Shown: positions 1-7,152, counted from the stretch's first letter. The stretch is DNA of 19,804 nt from Mediterranea massiliensis (GCA_958402075.1 CATXSD010000043.1:1-19804); one strand, 5' to 3'. A program made the numbers and translations. Notes: generated from the sequence alone by a model not told the origin.

Positions 1-2
1 AC

Positions 3-638
3 GAACACATGGTGGCGCCGGGCATGCTCTACATCTCGCACCCCACCGAGATGGGCACGCTCTACACCCTCCGCGAACTGGAAGACCTGAGTCGCGTGTG
101 CCGTGAGGCGGATATACCTTTATATATGGATGGCGCCCGCCTGGGCTATGGACTGGCAGCCAAGGGAACGGACGTCACGCTGGGGGACATTGCCCGTCTG
201 TGCGACGTGTTCTACATCGGCGGCACCAAGGTTGGTGCCCTCTTCGGGGAGGCGGTGGTGGCTGCCCGTCCCGAACGGTTGCCCCATTTTTTCACCCTCG
301 TCAAGCAGCACGGTGCGCTGCTGGCCAAGGGACGTCTGCTGGGCATCCAGTTCGGCACGCTCTTCACCGACGGCCTCTATCAGCGCATCGGCGCCCATGC
401 CGTCCGTCTGGCCCTGAAGCTGAAGCGGGCGTTCGTTGAGAAGGGCTACCGGCTCCATCTCGATTCGCCCACCAACCAGCAGTTCGTCTGCCTGCCCAAC
501 GAGACCATCGACCGCCTGAAGCGCGAAGCCACCTTCGAGCTGTGGGGCCCCCGCGGCGAAACGGAGACGGTGGTGCGCTTCGTCACCAGCTGGGCCACGC
601 GTGAGGAAGACGTGGACAAGCTGATAGCCTTGCTTTGA
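3..638 (+). CDS. Low-specificity L-threonine aldolase-like PLP enzyme (partial, 5' end outside window)
   Basis: This is the C-terminal part of a fold-type I PLP enzyme of the beta-eliminating lyase / threonine aldolase family, which cleaves L-threonine or allo-threonine to glycine and acetaldehyde. The frame is open to the left edge, so the real start lies upstream and the methionine at position 9 is internal. Visible family landmarks are the YISHPTEMGTLYT segment, YMDGARLGYGL (the Asp that contacts the PLP ring nitrogen) and YIGGTKVGALFGEA, in which the Lys codon at 228-230 is the expected Schiff-base lysine. The C-terminal small domain ends in RFVTSW followed by a short helix, as in the family. 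The next gene begins 38 nt after the stop, so the two may be co-transcribed. The family is clear, but the exact substrate is inferred. Confidence 0.87.
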   Translation, partial: EHMVAPGMLYISHPTEMGTLYTLRELEDLSRVCREADIPLYMDGARLGYGLAAKGTDVTLGDIARLCDVFYIGGTKVGALFGEAVVAARPERLPHFFTLVKQHGALLAKGRLLGIQFGTLFTDGLYQRIGAHAVRLALKLKRAFVEKGYRLHLDSPTNQQFVCLPNETIDRLKREATFELWGPRGETETVVRFVTSWATREEDVDKLIALL

Positions 639-676
639 CTGTAACAGAAACGGATAACAAATAAAACAATAACGAA

Positions 677-2239
677 ATGGATTCCATCAAGATTAACAAG
701 GTGCAGATACGCAATCTGCAGATTGAAGACTACGACCAGCTGGCCCAGTCGTTCACCCGTGTCTATACGGACGGAAGCGATGTCTTCTGGACCCACAAGC
801 AGATAGAGAAACTGATACGCATCTTCCCCGAGGGGCAGATTGTGACGGTGGTCGACGAGAAGATTGTGGGCTGCGCCCTTTCCATCATCGTCAATTATGA
901 CGACGTGAAGAACGACCACACCTATGCCCAGGTGACGGGCAAGGAGACGTTCAATACCCACAACCCCAAGGGTAATATCCTCTACGGCATCGAGGTCTTC
1001 ATCCATCCGCAGTATCGCGGCCTTCGCCTGGCCCGCCGTATGTACGAATACCGCAAGGACCTTTGCGAGAAGCTCAACCTGAAGGCTATCATGTTCGGCG
1101 GCCGCATCCCCAACTACCACAAATATGCCGACCAGATGCGCCCCAAGGAATACATCGACAAGGTGCGCCAGAAGGAAATCTACGACCCCGTGCTTACCTT
1201 CCAGCTCTCCAACGACTTCCACGTGCGCAAGGTGATGCGCAACTACCTGCCCAACGATGAAGAGTCCAAGCACTACGCCTGCCTGCTCCAGTGGGACAAC
1301 ATCTACTACCAGCCGCCCACGCAGGAGTACATCAACCCGAAGACCACCGTCCGTGTGGGCCTCGTGCAGTGGCAAATGCGTACCTACAGTTCGCTGGACG
1401 ACCTCTTCGAGCAGGTGGAGTTCTTCGTCGACGCCGTGTCCGACTACAAGAGCGACTTTGTTCTCTTCCCCGAATACTTCAACGCGCCGCTCATGGCCCG
1501 CTTCAACAACGAGGGTGAATCCGAAGCCATCCGCGGTCTGGCTGCCTATACCGACGAAATACGCGAACGCTTCATCAAGCTGGCCATCAGCTACAACATC
1601 AACATCATCACGGGAAGCATGCCGCTCATCAAGGAAGACGGCCGCCTGTACAACGTGGGCTTCCTCTGCCGCCGCGACGGCACGTACGAGATGTACGAAA
1701 AGATTCACGTCACGCCCGACGAAATCAAGAGCTGGGGCTTGAGCGGAGGCAAGGCTCTGAAGACCTTCGAGACCGACTGTGCCAAGATCGGTGTCCTGAT
1801 CTGCTACGACGTGGAGTTCCCCGAACTGTCGCGCATCATGGCCGACCAGGGCATGCAGATTCTGTTCGTGCCTTTCCTGACCGATACGCAGAATGCCTAC
1901 AGCCGCGTCAAGGTATGTGCCCACGCCCGTGCCATCGAGAACGAGTGCTTCGTGGTCATTGCCGGCAGTGTGGGCAATCTGCCCCGTGTGCACAACATGG
2001 ACATCCAGTATGCCCAGTCGGGTGTCTTCACGCCTTGCGATTTTGCCTTCCCCACGGACGGCAAGCGTGCCGAAGCTACGCCCAATACGGAGATGATTCT
2101 CGTGTCCGACGTCGATCTTGACCTGCTGAGCGAACTGCACACCTACGGCAGCGTCCGTAACCTGAAAGACCGTCGTCACGACCTGTACGAGGTGAAGATG
2201 AAGAACCGCAGCGCAGAGTCGCAGAAGGCGAGCGAATAA
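677..2239 (+). CDS. GNAT acetyltransferase-nitrilase fusion protein (YhcX-like carbon-nitrogen hydrolase)
   Basis: This 520-residue cytoplasmic protein has two domains. Residues 11-200 are GNAT-like, with the acetyl-CoA-binding strand-loop near 106-122 (EVFIHPQYRGLRLARRM). Residues 225-500 form a nitrilase-superfamily domain with the full catalytic triad: Glu266 in LFPEYFNAP, Lys342 in YEKIHVTPDE and Cys376 in GVLICYDVEFPE. This arrangement corresponds to the nitrilase branch with an N-terminal acetyltransferase domain, as in B. subtilis YhcX. The physiological substrate is unknown to me; an amide or N-acyl compound is plausible from the fold. No signal peptide is visible. Codon use is strongly C-biased, as in ileS, suggesting good expression. 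A strong terminator follows at about 2265. A 603-codon open frame on the opposite strand is a by-product of this codon bias. Confidence 0.9.
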   Translation: MDSIKINKVQIRNLQIEDYDQLAQSFTRVYTDGSDVFWTHKQIEKLIRIFPEGQIVTVVDEKIVGCALSIIVNYDDVKNDHTYAQVTGKETFNTHNPKGNILYGIEVFIHPQYRGLRLARRMYEYRKDLCEKLNLKAIMFGGRIPNYHKYADQMRPKEYIDKVRQKEIYDPVLTFQLSNDFHVRKVMRNYLPNDEESKHYACLLQWDNIYYQPPTQEYINPKTTVRVGLVQWQMRTYSSLDDLFEQVEFFVDAVSDYKSDFVLFPEYFNAPLMARFNNEGESEAIRGLAAYTDEIRERFIKLAISYNINIITGSMPLIKEDGRLYNVGFLCRRDGTYEMYEKIHVTPDEIKSWGLSGGKALKTFETDCAKIGVLICYDVEFPELSRIMADQGMQILFVPFLTDTQNAYSRVKVCAHARAIENECFVVIAGSVGNLPRVHNMDIQYAQSGVFTPCDFAFPTDGKRAEATPNTEMILVSDVDLDLLSELHTYGSVRNLKDRRHDLYEVKMKNRSAESQKASE

Positions 2240-2264
2240 GTCTGTCATCATTGACAAAGCAGAT

Positions 2265-2328
2265 AAAGGCTGTGTCAGAACTTACCGCAGATTAACAAGG
2301 GCGGTTTCGTTTTGATACAGCCTTTTTT
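2265..2328 (+). terminator. Rho-independent terminator after the GNAT-nitrilase gene
   Basis: The left arm (2265-2281, AAAGGCTGTGTCAGAAC) pairs with the right arm (2309-2325, GTTTTGATACAGCCTTT) over 17 positions with two G-U pairs. The right arm runs into a T tract at 2323-2328. The 27-nt loop is longer than usual. It ends the unit that starts upstream of position 1 or at 677. Confidence 0.75.
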
Positions 2329-2336
2329 GTATGCTC

Positions 2337-2368
2337 CTTGTATAAATAAATTCTTTTGTTTACCTTTG
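2337..2368 (+). promoter_or_regulatory. Bacteroidetes-type promoter for the lipoprotein cluster
   Basis: The -7 box TACCTTTG (2361-2368) matches TAnnTTTG exactly. A CTTG at 2337-2340 stands in for the -33 TTTG box with a 20-nt spacer. Transcription would start near 2375, giving a leader of about 60 nt before the ATG at 2436. The preceding terminator makes this the first promoter of the three-gene group. Confidence 0.6.
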
Positions 2369-2435
2369 ACTCCGAATAGATAGTAAGGTGCTATCTTTTA
2401 GTGTCTTCCTTTTAGTATTGATTATGATTTGTACC

Positions 2436-3080
2436 ATGAAACTGAACCGTTTATTCCTTGTCTTTGTACCGGCTCTTTGTCTGGCGTTTTCCTCTTGCAG
2501 TTCGGGAAGCCGGAAAGCTGATGATGATATACCGTTGCCTGCCTCGGTGGATGTTCCCCATGTGGCCGAAGGCGACTATGCCGACATGAGCCGTCCTAAC
2601 CTGACGTTTACGGCAGAGAAGATTGTGTGCAACTATCCCGTGGAGTCGCATATCTATGTTATCGACTGTCGGAGCGGGCAGACGAACGTTTTCGAAGCTC
2701 CCAGCCGATATACGGTCAATAAGGCCGAGCCTTGCCGTTCGCGTACCGATTATACCCAGTGGGAACACCACCGCGTGGAAAATCCACATTTCTATGAATT
2801 GATGTATCTTCCTGCATCAGGCCGTTATGTACGTCTGCACACGGCCGGTCAGACGTACGATGCTTCAAAGAAACTGATGGATCAGTTGTTGGAAAAACGT
2901 TTCTTTCTTACCTTGTTCGACCATGACTTTTCAGTATTGGGCGAGGAAGAATTGCCAGCCCATCGGTACAATATCTTTACGGGCTGGTGTCCGGCTTCCG
3001 ATGCCCTCCTGTTCTATGTTGACCATCCGTTGTCTGGTGGGGAGGAAACTGAGGAGCTGGTGATTGATTGTATAGAATGA
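2436..3080 (+). CDS. DUF4221-like lipoprotein, short form lacking the N-terminal half
   Basis: The predicted lipoprotein has 214 residues. ATG 2436 was chosen because it begins a compact type II signal peptide (MKLNRLFLVFVPALCLAFSSC, Cys21, followed by SSGSRK). Earlier in-frame starts (GTG 2388, ATG 2424) would add a second hydrophobic run. From about residue 50 onward the sequence resembles, by memory of the family, the C-terminal half of DUF4221 beta-propeller lipoproteins: a strand ending in IYVID, then HFYELMYLPASGRYVRL, then FLTLFDHDFSVLGEEELP, then a final LLFYVDHP strand. Those proteins are usually about 380 residues, so roughly 170 residues between signal and match are missing while the signal peptide is intact. 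It may be a natural mini-form or an in-frame deletion product. The likely location is an outer-membrane or periplasm-facing lipid anchor. Its ligand or role is unknown. Confidence 0.7.
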   Translation: MKLNRLFLVFVPALCLAFSSCSSGSRKADDDIPLPASVDVPHVAEGDYADMSRPNLTFTAEKIVCNYPVESHIYVIDCRSGQTNVFEAPSRYTVNKAEPCRSRTDYTQWEHHRVENPHFYELMYLPASGRYVRLHTAGQTYDASKKLMDQLLEKRFFLTLFDHDFSVLGEEELPAHRYNIFTGWCPASDALLFYVDHPLSGGEETEELVIDCIE

Positions 3081-3101
3081 TATTTGTACATACGTTTTTT
3101 C

Positions 3102-3130
3102 TTGTTTACCAGTTGTTTATATATACTTTG
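3102..3130 (+). promoter_or_regulatory. Weak promoter candidate before the first beta-propeller lipoprotein
   Basis: TATACTTTG (3122-3130) resembles the -7 box TAnnTTTG with one extra base, and a TTG lies at 3102-3104 with a 17-nt spacer. The 69-nt gap is AT-rich and has no clear terminator, so read-through from the upstream lipoprotein gene is equally possible. Confidence 0.3.
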
Positions 3131-3149
3131 ATTATAAATTATTTATCGT

Positions 3150-4274
3150 ATGAAGAACGTAATTAGTGTTTGCCTATGTTTGTTGCTCTTTGGTTCGTGT
3201 TCAGATAAACAAGGAGAACTCGGTTATCCTGTATTGAAAGTATCGCTGAACGAGCAGGAGGTTTCGGTGAAAGATCTGTTCAGTCGTCTGGAAGTGATTC
3301 CTTTAGAAACCAATGACTCCAGTTTGTTGGTTTTTCCTGATAAGGTGTTGTGTCGGAACGGACGCTATGAGGTGTTCGACCACAAGCGCTATGCCTTATT
3401 CCTTTTCGACGAGAACGGTCGGTTTATCAGGCAGATCGGTAGGCGGGGACAAGGTTTGGGAGAATATCGGGAAGTGTACGATGTCGCTCACGATTCGCGG
3501 AACGGTAATATCTGCCTGTTGTCGCCGTTTTGGGAAATGTTCGTTTACGATTCCGAAGGACGTTTTCTTGAGCGTTTGCCTCTTCCGGAGAAATCGAACT
3601 ATCAGGCTGTAATGGATTATGGGGATTATTTTGTGACGTGGACGCTTCCAATAACCGATGAGGAATACGGGATTAGTGTGATTTCGAAGGATTCGCTACA
3701 ATGTGTGCGGGAATATTGGCATGGAAATCCCAGTACAATGTTTTTATTTCCGCGTGCATTTTATCAGTTTGGGGACGGTTTGTACTTTTTCCGTCCCTTC
3801 CAGCGCGAGGTCTATCGGATGGATTTGAATGGCATGCAGGTGGCCTATCGGTGGGATTTTGGTAATGATAATTATTCAATAGAGGATTTCGGAGTTTCGT
3901 TAAAAGAAAGAGGAGATAGAGAAGAAAGTGGTAATATAATAAAGTTATTACAGGAATCGACTATTCCTTATTGTATTCAGGAAAACAGACAAAATAACAA
4001 ATATTACTATGCTCAATTTAGTTTTGAGTTCGCTCCACGTGTTGGTGATCATTTGTTTTACCGTAAGTCAGATGGCAAAAGCTTTTTCTTTCGTCAGACG
4101 ACGGAGGGTGTGATACTCAATCCGATGTATTTCTGTGATGACTTCCTGTTATCTTTGGCTTCTTATGAAGATATAGAGGCTTACAAGCATGTGCTGGATG
4201 AACAGGAATTTGCCAAATTGAAGGGTCGTACCGAGGAGGATAATCCGTTCCTGGTGAAATGCTATTTCAAATGA
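3150..4274 (+). CDS. 6-bladed beta-propeller lipoprotein (DUF5128/BF3164-like)
   Basis: The protein has 374 residues and a type II signal peptide (MKNVISVCLCLLLFGSC, lipid Cys17). The mature part has the hallmarks of Bacteroidetes 6-bladed beta-propeller lipoproteins: EVIPLETN at 48-55, then a strand containing FLFDENGRFIRQIG and the GRRGQGLGEY turn near 98-106, then ICLLSP. It ends in RTEEDNPFLVKCYFK. Such proteins sit on the cell envelope. Their ligands are mostly unknown, so no reaction is assigned. It is followed at once by a paralogue with the same layout and the same C-terminal RTEEDNP motif, which points to tandem duplication. Residues around 245-295 are encoded by an unusually AT-rich stretch (about 3880-4030) compared with the rest of the gene. 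Confidence 0.85.
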   Translation: MKNVISVCLCLLLFGSCSDKQGELGYPVLKVSLNEQEVSVKDLFSRLEVIPLETNDSSLLVFPDKVLCRNGRYEVFDHKRYALFLFDENGRFIRQIGRRGQGLGEYREVYDVAHDSRNGNICLLSPFWEMFVYDSEGRFLERLPLPEKSNYQAVMDYGDYFVTWTLPITDEEYGISVISKDSLQCVREYWHGNPSTMFLFPRAFYQFGDGLYFFRPFQREVYRMDLNGMQVAYRWDFGNDNYSIEDFGVSLKERGDREESGNIIKLLQESTIPYCIQENRQNNKYYYAQFSFEFAPRVGDHLFYRKSDGKSFFFRQTTEGVILNPMYFCDDFLLSLASYEDIEAYKHVLDEQEFAKLKGRTEEDNPFLVKCYFK

Positions 4275-4300
4275 AGAACTTCTATAAAAGTTTTATAGAT

Positions 4301-5437
4301 ATGAAGAGTGTAGTATTATGGAGTGTTTTGTGTATCTTGTCCTTCGTGCAATGCACTGGTAAGAAAGCCGGTAATGTAGAGGTTACGGCCTTGTCAGTAG
4401 ATTTGACTCCATCAGAAATTCCTTTTGGTGAGTTGTTCTCTGAGATGGAGCTGGTACCTTTGGAGACTACGGACAGCTGTCTGCTGATGGGTGTGGACAA
4501 AGTCGTGGCTTTTGAAAACCGTTTGTATGTGTTCGATAGCCAGCGTCCGGCGTTGTACGAATTTGATGAAGAAGGCCGTTTTGTGCGGCAAATAAGTCGT
4601 AAGGGCAACGGGCCGGGGGAGTATCAGTTGATTTGTGATTTCATGATCGACAGAGACAGACGGAACATTTGTCTGTTGAGCCCTTTTGGATGGATGGGAA
4701 GATATGGTTTGGATGGAAGTTTTATCAGACAGGACGAACTGCCGGTCAAGCCCAATTATTATGCTGTCTCTTCTCTGGATGCGGAGAATCTGGTGCTTTG
4801 GTCGTGTGTGAGGGAGGACGAAGACGGACTGTCTGTTGTGGGGAAGGACTCCTTGAATGTGGTTCGTGGTTTCTGGAGGAATGACCGCATATTGGATATG
4901 GGCTGCATGCAGCCGTTCTATGAATACGCCGGTAAGGTGTATTTCGCTTCAGGCTACCAGAATGTGGTCTATGAACTGGGACGGGAGAGTATGGAGCCGG
5001 CCTATTCGTGGGACTTCGGTAAGGACGGTATCAGTGAACAGATGTTGCAGAAGTATCGCTCTATCGAGAATGAAAGCCAACGGAACCGGCTTTTGATTGA
5101 GGATTTGTCGGAGGGTATATTGCCTTTCTGTATGAAGTTTCATCGGGAGAACTCTACGTATTATTATGTAAATCTGCAGAAGGGATTGGGTACGACTGAC
5201 CGTTCCATCCATGTCTTCTACCGGAAGGACGACGGTCGTACGTTCGTCTTTGAGACGATGGAAGGTGGCTTACGCTTGCGTCCGTTGTTGTTTACGGACG
5301 GATATTTCCTTTCGTTGGTCAATTTTACGGAGCATGAACTTCTTCGTCCCTACTTGTCGGAACAGGATTTTGCCGAACTGTCGTTGCGTACGGAGGAAGA
5401 CAACCCTTGTCTCATCCGTTGTCATTTCAAAAAATAG
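4301..5437 (+). CDS. 6-bladed beta-propeller lipoprotein, tandem paralogue of the preceding gene
   Basis: The protein has 378 residues from ATG 4301, chosen because MKSVVLWSVLCILSFVQC reads as a type II signal with lipid Cys18, though Gln at -1 is unusual. An in-frame ATG at 4271 overlaps the previous stop as ATGA and would add ten residues, and ATG 4259 is a third option. Translational coupling therefore makes 4271 a real alternative. The body contains VPLETTD (52-58), YEFDEEGRFVRQIS, GNGPGEY and NICLLSPF, then ends RTEEDNPCLIRCHFKK. Each element lines up with the upstream lipoprotein at similar spacing, so the pair arose by duplication and then diverged widely. It is the last gene of the lipoprotein cluster. 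The function is unknown; envelope location is inferred from the signal. Confidence 0.83.
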   Translation: MKSVVLWSVLCILSFVQCTGKKAGNVEVTALSVDLTPSEIPFGELFSEMELVPLETTDSCLLMGVDKVVAFENRLYVFDSQRPALYEFDEEGRFVRQISRKGNGPGEYQLICDFMIDRDRRNICLLSPFGWMGRYGLDGSFIRQDELPVKPNYYAVSSLDAENLVLWSCVREDEDGLSVVGKDSLNVVRGFWRNDRILDMGCMQPFYEYAGKVYFASGYQNVVYELGRESMEPAYSWDFGKDGISEQMLQKYRSIENESQRNRLLIEDLSEGILPFCMKFHRENSTYYYVNLQKGLGTTDRSIHVFYRKDDGRTFVFETMEGGLRLRPLLFTDGYFLSLVNFTEHELLRPYLSEQDFAELSLRTEEDNPCLIRCHFKK

Positions 5438-5465
5438 GTTGCTGCTGTTCGGACTATCGTCCCCC

Positions 5466-5526
5466 AAAAATAAACGGACTTACCTGGAAGGTGCGTTCAG
5501 ACACCTCGGGCAAGTCCGTATTTTTT
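5466..5526. terminator. Bidirectional terminator between convergent lipoprotein and guaD genes
   Basis: ACGGACTT (5474-5481) pairs with AAGTCCGT (5512-5519). The stem extends inward past one A-C mismatch to a C/G run. An inner helix AGGTG/CACCT (5489-5493 with 5502-5506) stacks within it. A T run at 5520-5526 serves + strand transcription, and the A-rich 5466-5473 gives a T run on the minus strand. It can therefore stop both converging transcripts. Confidence 0.75.
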
Positions 5527-5550
5527 CTGGCTGAAGGAAGGACGGATGCC

Positions 5551-6018
5551 TCAATACTCCACCTTGTCGGCCTTGTTTTCCCATGCCTGGAAAGCGGCGA
5601 TGGCTTCGTCGGGCAGGAGTTCTTCCATGGCCTTCTTGCGGTCTTCGCGCTTCAGGGCCAGCTCGTCGTAGATGAACGAGTCGTCGAAGCCGATGCGGGC
5701 GGCGTCGGCCTTGTTGTTGCCGTAATAGATTTTGTCCAAGTGGGCCCAATAGATGGCTCCCAAGCACATGGGGCAGGGCTCGCACGAGGTATAGATTTCG
5801 CATCCGCTGAGGTCGAACGTGTCCAGCTTCTGGCAGGCGGCGCGGATGGCGCTCACTTCGGCATGGGCCGTAGGGTCGTGGTTGGCCGTCACGCGGTTCA
5901 CGCCCGTGGCCACTATCTCGCTGTCTTTTACAATGACGGCTCCGAACGGCCCTCCGCCGTTCTTCACATTTTCGATGGAAAGCTCGATGGCTTTCCGCAT
6001 GAAGTCTTCTTTTTTCAT
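5551..6018 (-). CDS. guaD: Guanine deaminase, cytidine-deaminase-fold type
   Basis: This cytoplasmic enzyme of 155 residues should hydrolyse guanine to xanthine and ammonia in purine salvage. The zinc-dependent deaminase signature is complete: His52 and Glu54 in PTAHAEVSAIR, and Cys82 and Cys85 in TSCEPCPMCLGAIYWA. GGGPFGAVIVKD near the start, GFDDSFIY at 110-117, FQAW at 143-146 and a C-terminal Glu-Tyr all match the B. subtilis GuaD type. In that enzyme the terminal tyrosine closes the active site, so GuaD fits better than the tRNA adenosine deaminase TadA. Length is as expected. It is a monocistronic minus-strand gene between a two-way terminator and its own promoter at about 6065-6096. 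Confidence 0.9.
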   Translation of the reverse strand: MKKEDFMRKAIELSIENVKNGGGPFGAVIVKDSEIVATGVNRVTANHDPTAHAEVSAIRAACQKLDTFDLSGCEIYTSCEPCPMCLGAIYWAHLDKIYYGNNKADAARIGFDDSFIYDELALKREDRKKAMEELLPDEAIAAFQAWENKADKVEY

Positions 6019-6064
6019 CAGCAGGTTTTCTGTTATTCAGGTTAATGTATGTCGTTATTGGGGG

Positions 6065-6096
6065 TAAAGATAGACTTTATTATCGGGACTGCCAAA
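6065..6096 (-). promoter_or_regulatory. Promoter of guaD
   Basis: Read on the minus strand, a perfect -33 TTTG (6096-6093) is followed after exactly 20 nt by TATCTTTA (6072-6065), seven of eight matches to TAnnTTTG. Transcription would begin near 6058, leaving a leader of about 40 nt. Spacing matches the other promoters in this window. Confidence 0.6.
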
Positions 6097-6140
6097 TGTG
6101 GCGGGCGGGAAAAGTTTAACTATTCCTTATTGGTTTTGAG

Positions 6141-6181
6141 CTTTTGGACAAAGTCCGTTTTTCTTTTTTCCAGTATTTTTG
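6141..6181 (+). promoter_or_regulatory. araC-type gene promoter with one putative operator copy
   Basis: A perfect -7 box, TATTTTTG, lies at 6174-6181. There is no TTTG at the expected -33 position. Instead, a 16-bp element CTTTTGGACAAAGTCC (6141-6156) starts exactly 33 bp upstream of the -7 box. The same element, in the same geometry, recurs before the dehydrogenase gene at 7081. This suggests autoregulation by the AraC-family protein encoded just downstream. Transcription would start about 20 nt before ATG 6207. Confidence 0.55.
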
Positions 6182-6206
6182 CAAAACATGAAGTAATAAC
6201 TGAGTT

Positions 6207-7037
6207 ATGGAAGACTTGAAAGTTTTTGATTGTTCGGATGTGTTTATCGCCAGCTATTTCACGGACGACCGCCAGTGCTCTCATCCCAATCGGGAGCATA
6301 CACTGATTTATCTGTGCTCCGGTGAACTGGAAATCGATCAATATGGTCGGAAAACGCTGTTACACGAGGGAGAATGTGCGTTTATGCGGCGTGATAACCG
6401 GATGATTCTTCAGAAACGGGTGAAGGAGGGAAAGCCTTACCGTTCGGTTGTTCTGAAATTTTCGCGCACCTTCCTGCGCGAATGTTATCAGAAGCTCGAC
6501 AAGAAGAGTTTGCCCGATGGCGCCCTGAGAGATAAGAGCAGTCTGTATATGCTTCCGGCCGGACGTCCCGACGTCAGTAGTCTTTTCGAATCAGTCTTCC
6601 CTTATTTTGAGGCAGGGGTGAAGCCTTCGGATGATGTATTGCGCCTCAAGATGGTGGAGGGACTGTACGTGCTGCTCAATACGGACAAGAATCTGTATGC
6701 CTCGCTTTTCGATTTTACCGATCCGTGGAAGATAGACCTTATGGACTTTATGGAACGCAACTATATGAATGACCTCTCGTTGGAGGAAATGGCGAGCTAT
6801 ACGGGGCGGAGCCTTTCCACCTTCAAGCGGGATTTTCGCAAGTACAGTCACCTTTCTCCTCAGAGATGGATTGTCCGTCGCCGGTTGGAGGCAGCCTATG
6901 AATTGTTGCATGGCAGGCGGCAAAAGGTTTCGGAAGTCTGTATGGATGTCGGTTTCAAGAATCTTTCCCATTTTTCGAAAATCTATAAGGCTACATACGG
7001 TATCAGTCCAACCGAACAACTGAATTCCGGTCTGTAA
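6207..7037 (+). CDS. AraC-family transcriptional regulator
   Basis: The regulator has 276 residues. Residues 1-165 form an N-terminal sensing domain: early strands contain HTLIYLCSGELEI at 31-43 and GECAFMRRDNR at 55-65, a cupin-like pattern. The C-terminal domain (about 175-272) has two helix-turn-helix units. The first is around 191-212 (LSLEEMASYTGRSLSTFKRDF); the second is around 240-262 with the family signature VGFKNLSHFSKIYKATYGISP. It is divergent from guaD and followed after 115 nt by a dehydrogenase-reductase-flavodoxin group, which it probably controls. Shared 16-bp elements in its own promoter and in the next one support this. The inducer is unknown; substrates of the downstream redox enzymes are natural candidates. 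Confidence 0.9.
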   Translation: MEDLKVFDCSDVFIASYFTDDRQCSHPNREHTLIYLCSGELEIDQYGRKTLLHEGECAFMRRDNRMILQKRVKEGKPYRSVVLKFSRTFLRECYQKLDKKSLPDGALRDKSSLYMLPAGRPDVSSLFESVFPYFEAGVKPSDDVLRLKMVEGLYVLLNTDKNLYASLFDFTDPWKIDLMDFMERNYMNDLSLEEMASYTGRSLSTFKRDFRKYSHLSPQRWIVRRRLEAAYELLHGRRQKVSEVCMDVGFKNLSHFSKIYKATYGISPTEQLNSGL

Positions 7038-7058
7038 ACTTGTTTTTCTCCAGATGGT

Positions 7059-7121
7059 CTTTCTGGCAAAGTCCTTTGGCCTTTCAGGCAAAGCACGTAT
7101 GAACGAACTCCTGTAATTTTG
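7059..7121 (+). promoter_or_regulatory. Promoter of the redox cluster with two direct operator repeats
   Basis: Two direct copies of a 16-bp element, CTTTCTGGCAAAGTCC (7059-7074) and CTTTCAGGCAAAGCAC (7081-7096), are offset by 22 bp, about two helical turns. They share 13 of 16 bases. A perfect -7 box TAATTTTG lies at 7114-7121, 33 bp from the start of the proximal copy. The -33 position falls inside that copy and has no TTTG. This is the usual picture for an activator-dependent promoter bound by an AraC-type protein with two helix-turn-helix units per half-site. Confidence 0.6.
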
Positions 7122-7152
7122 CCTTCAGACAAATTTTAAATGTAAAGTGAAT

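Noticed and set aside
446..2257. 603-codon open frame on the minus strand opposite the GNAT-nitrilase gene
   Set aside because: The sense strand encodes an intact two-domain enzyme with a catalytic triad. The antisense frame has low-complexity Val/Leu/His/Asp composition typical of reversed C-biased codons and no domain.
5551..6018. tRNA-specific adenosine deaminase TadA
   Set aside because: The deaminase motifs fit both families, but GFDDSFIY, FQAW and the terminal Glu-Tyr match the GuaD type.
6141..6156. GGAC-AAA-GTCC palindrome as a separate terminator or operator before the araC gene
   Set aside because: It is only four base pairs per arm and is better explained as part of the 16-bp direct element shared with the redox promoter, whose other copies are not palindromic.
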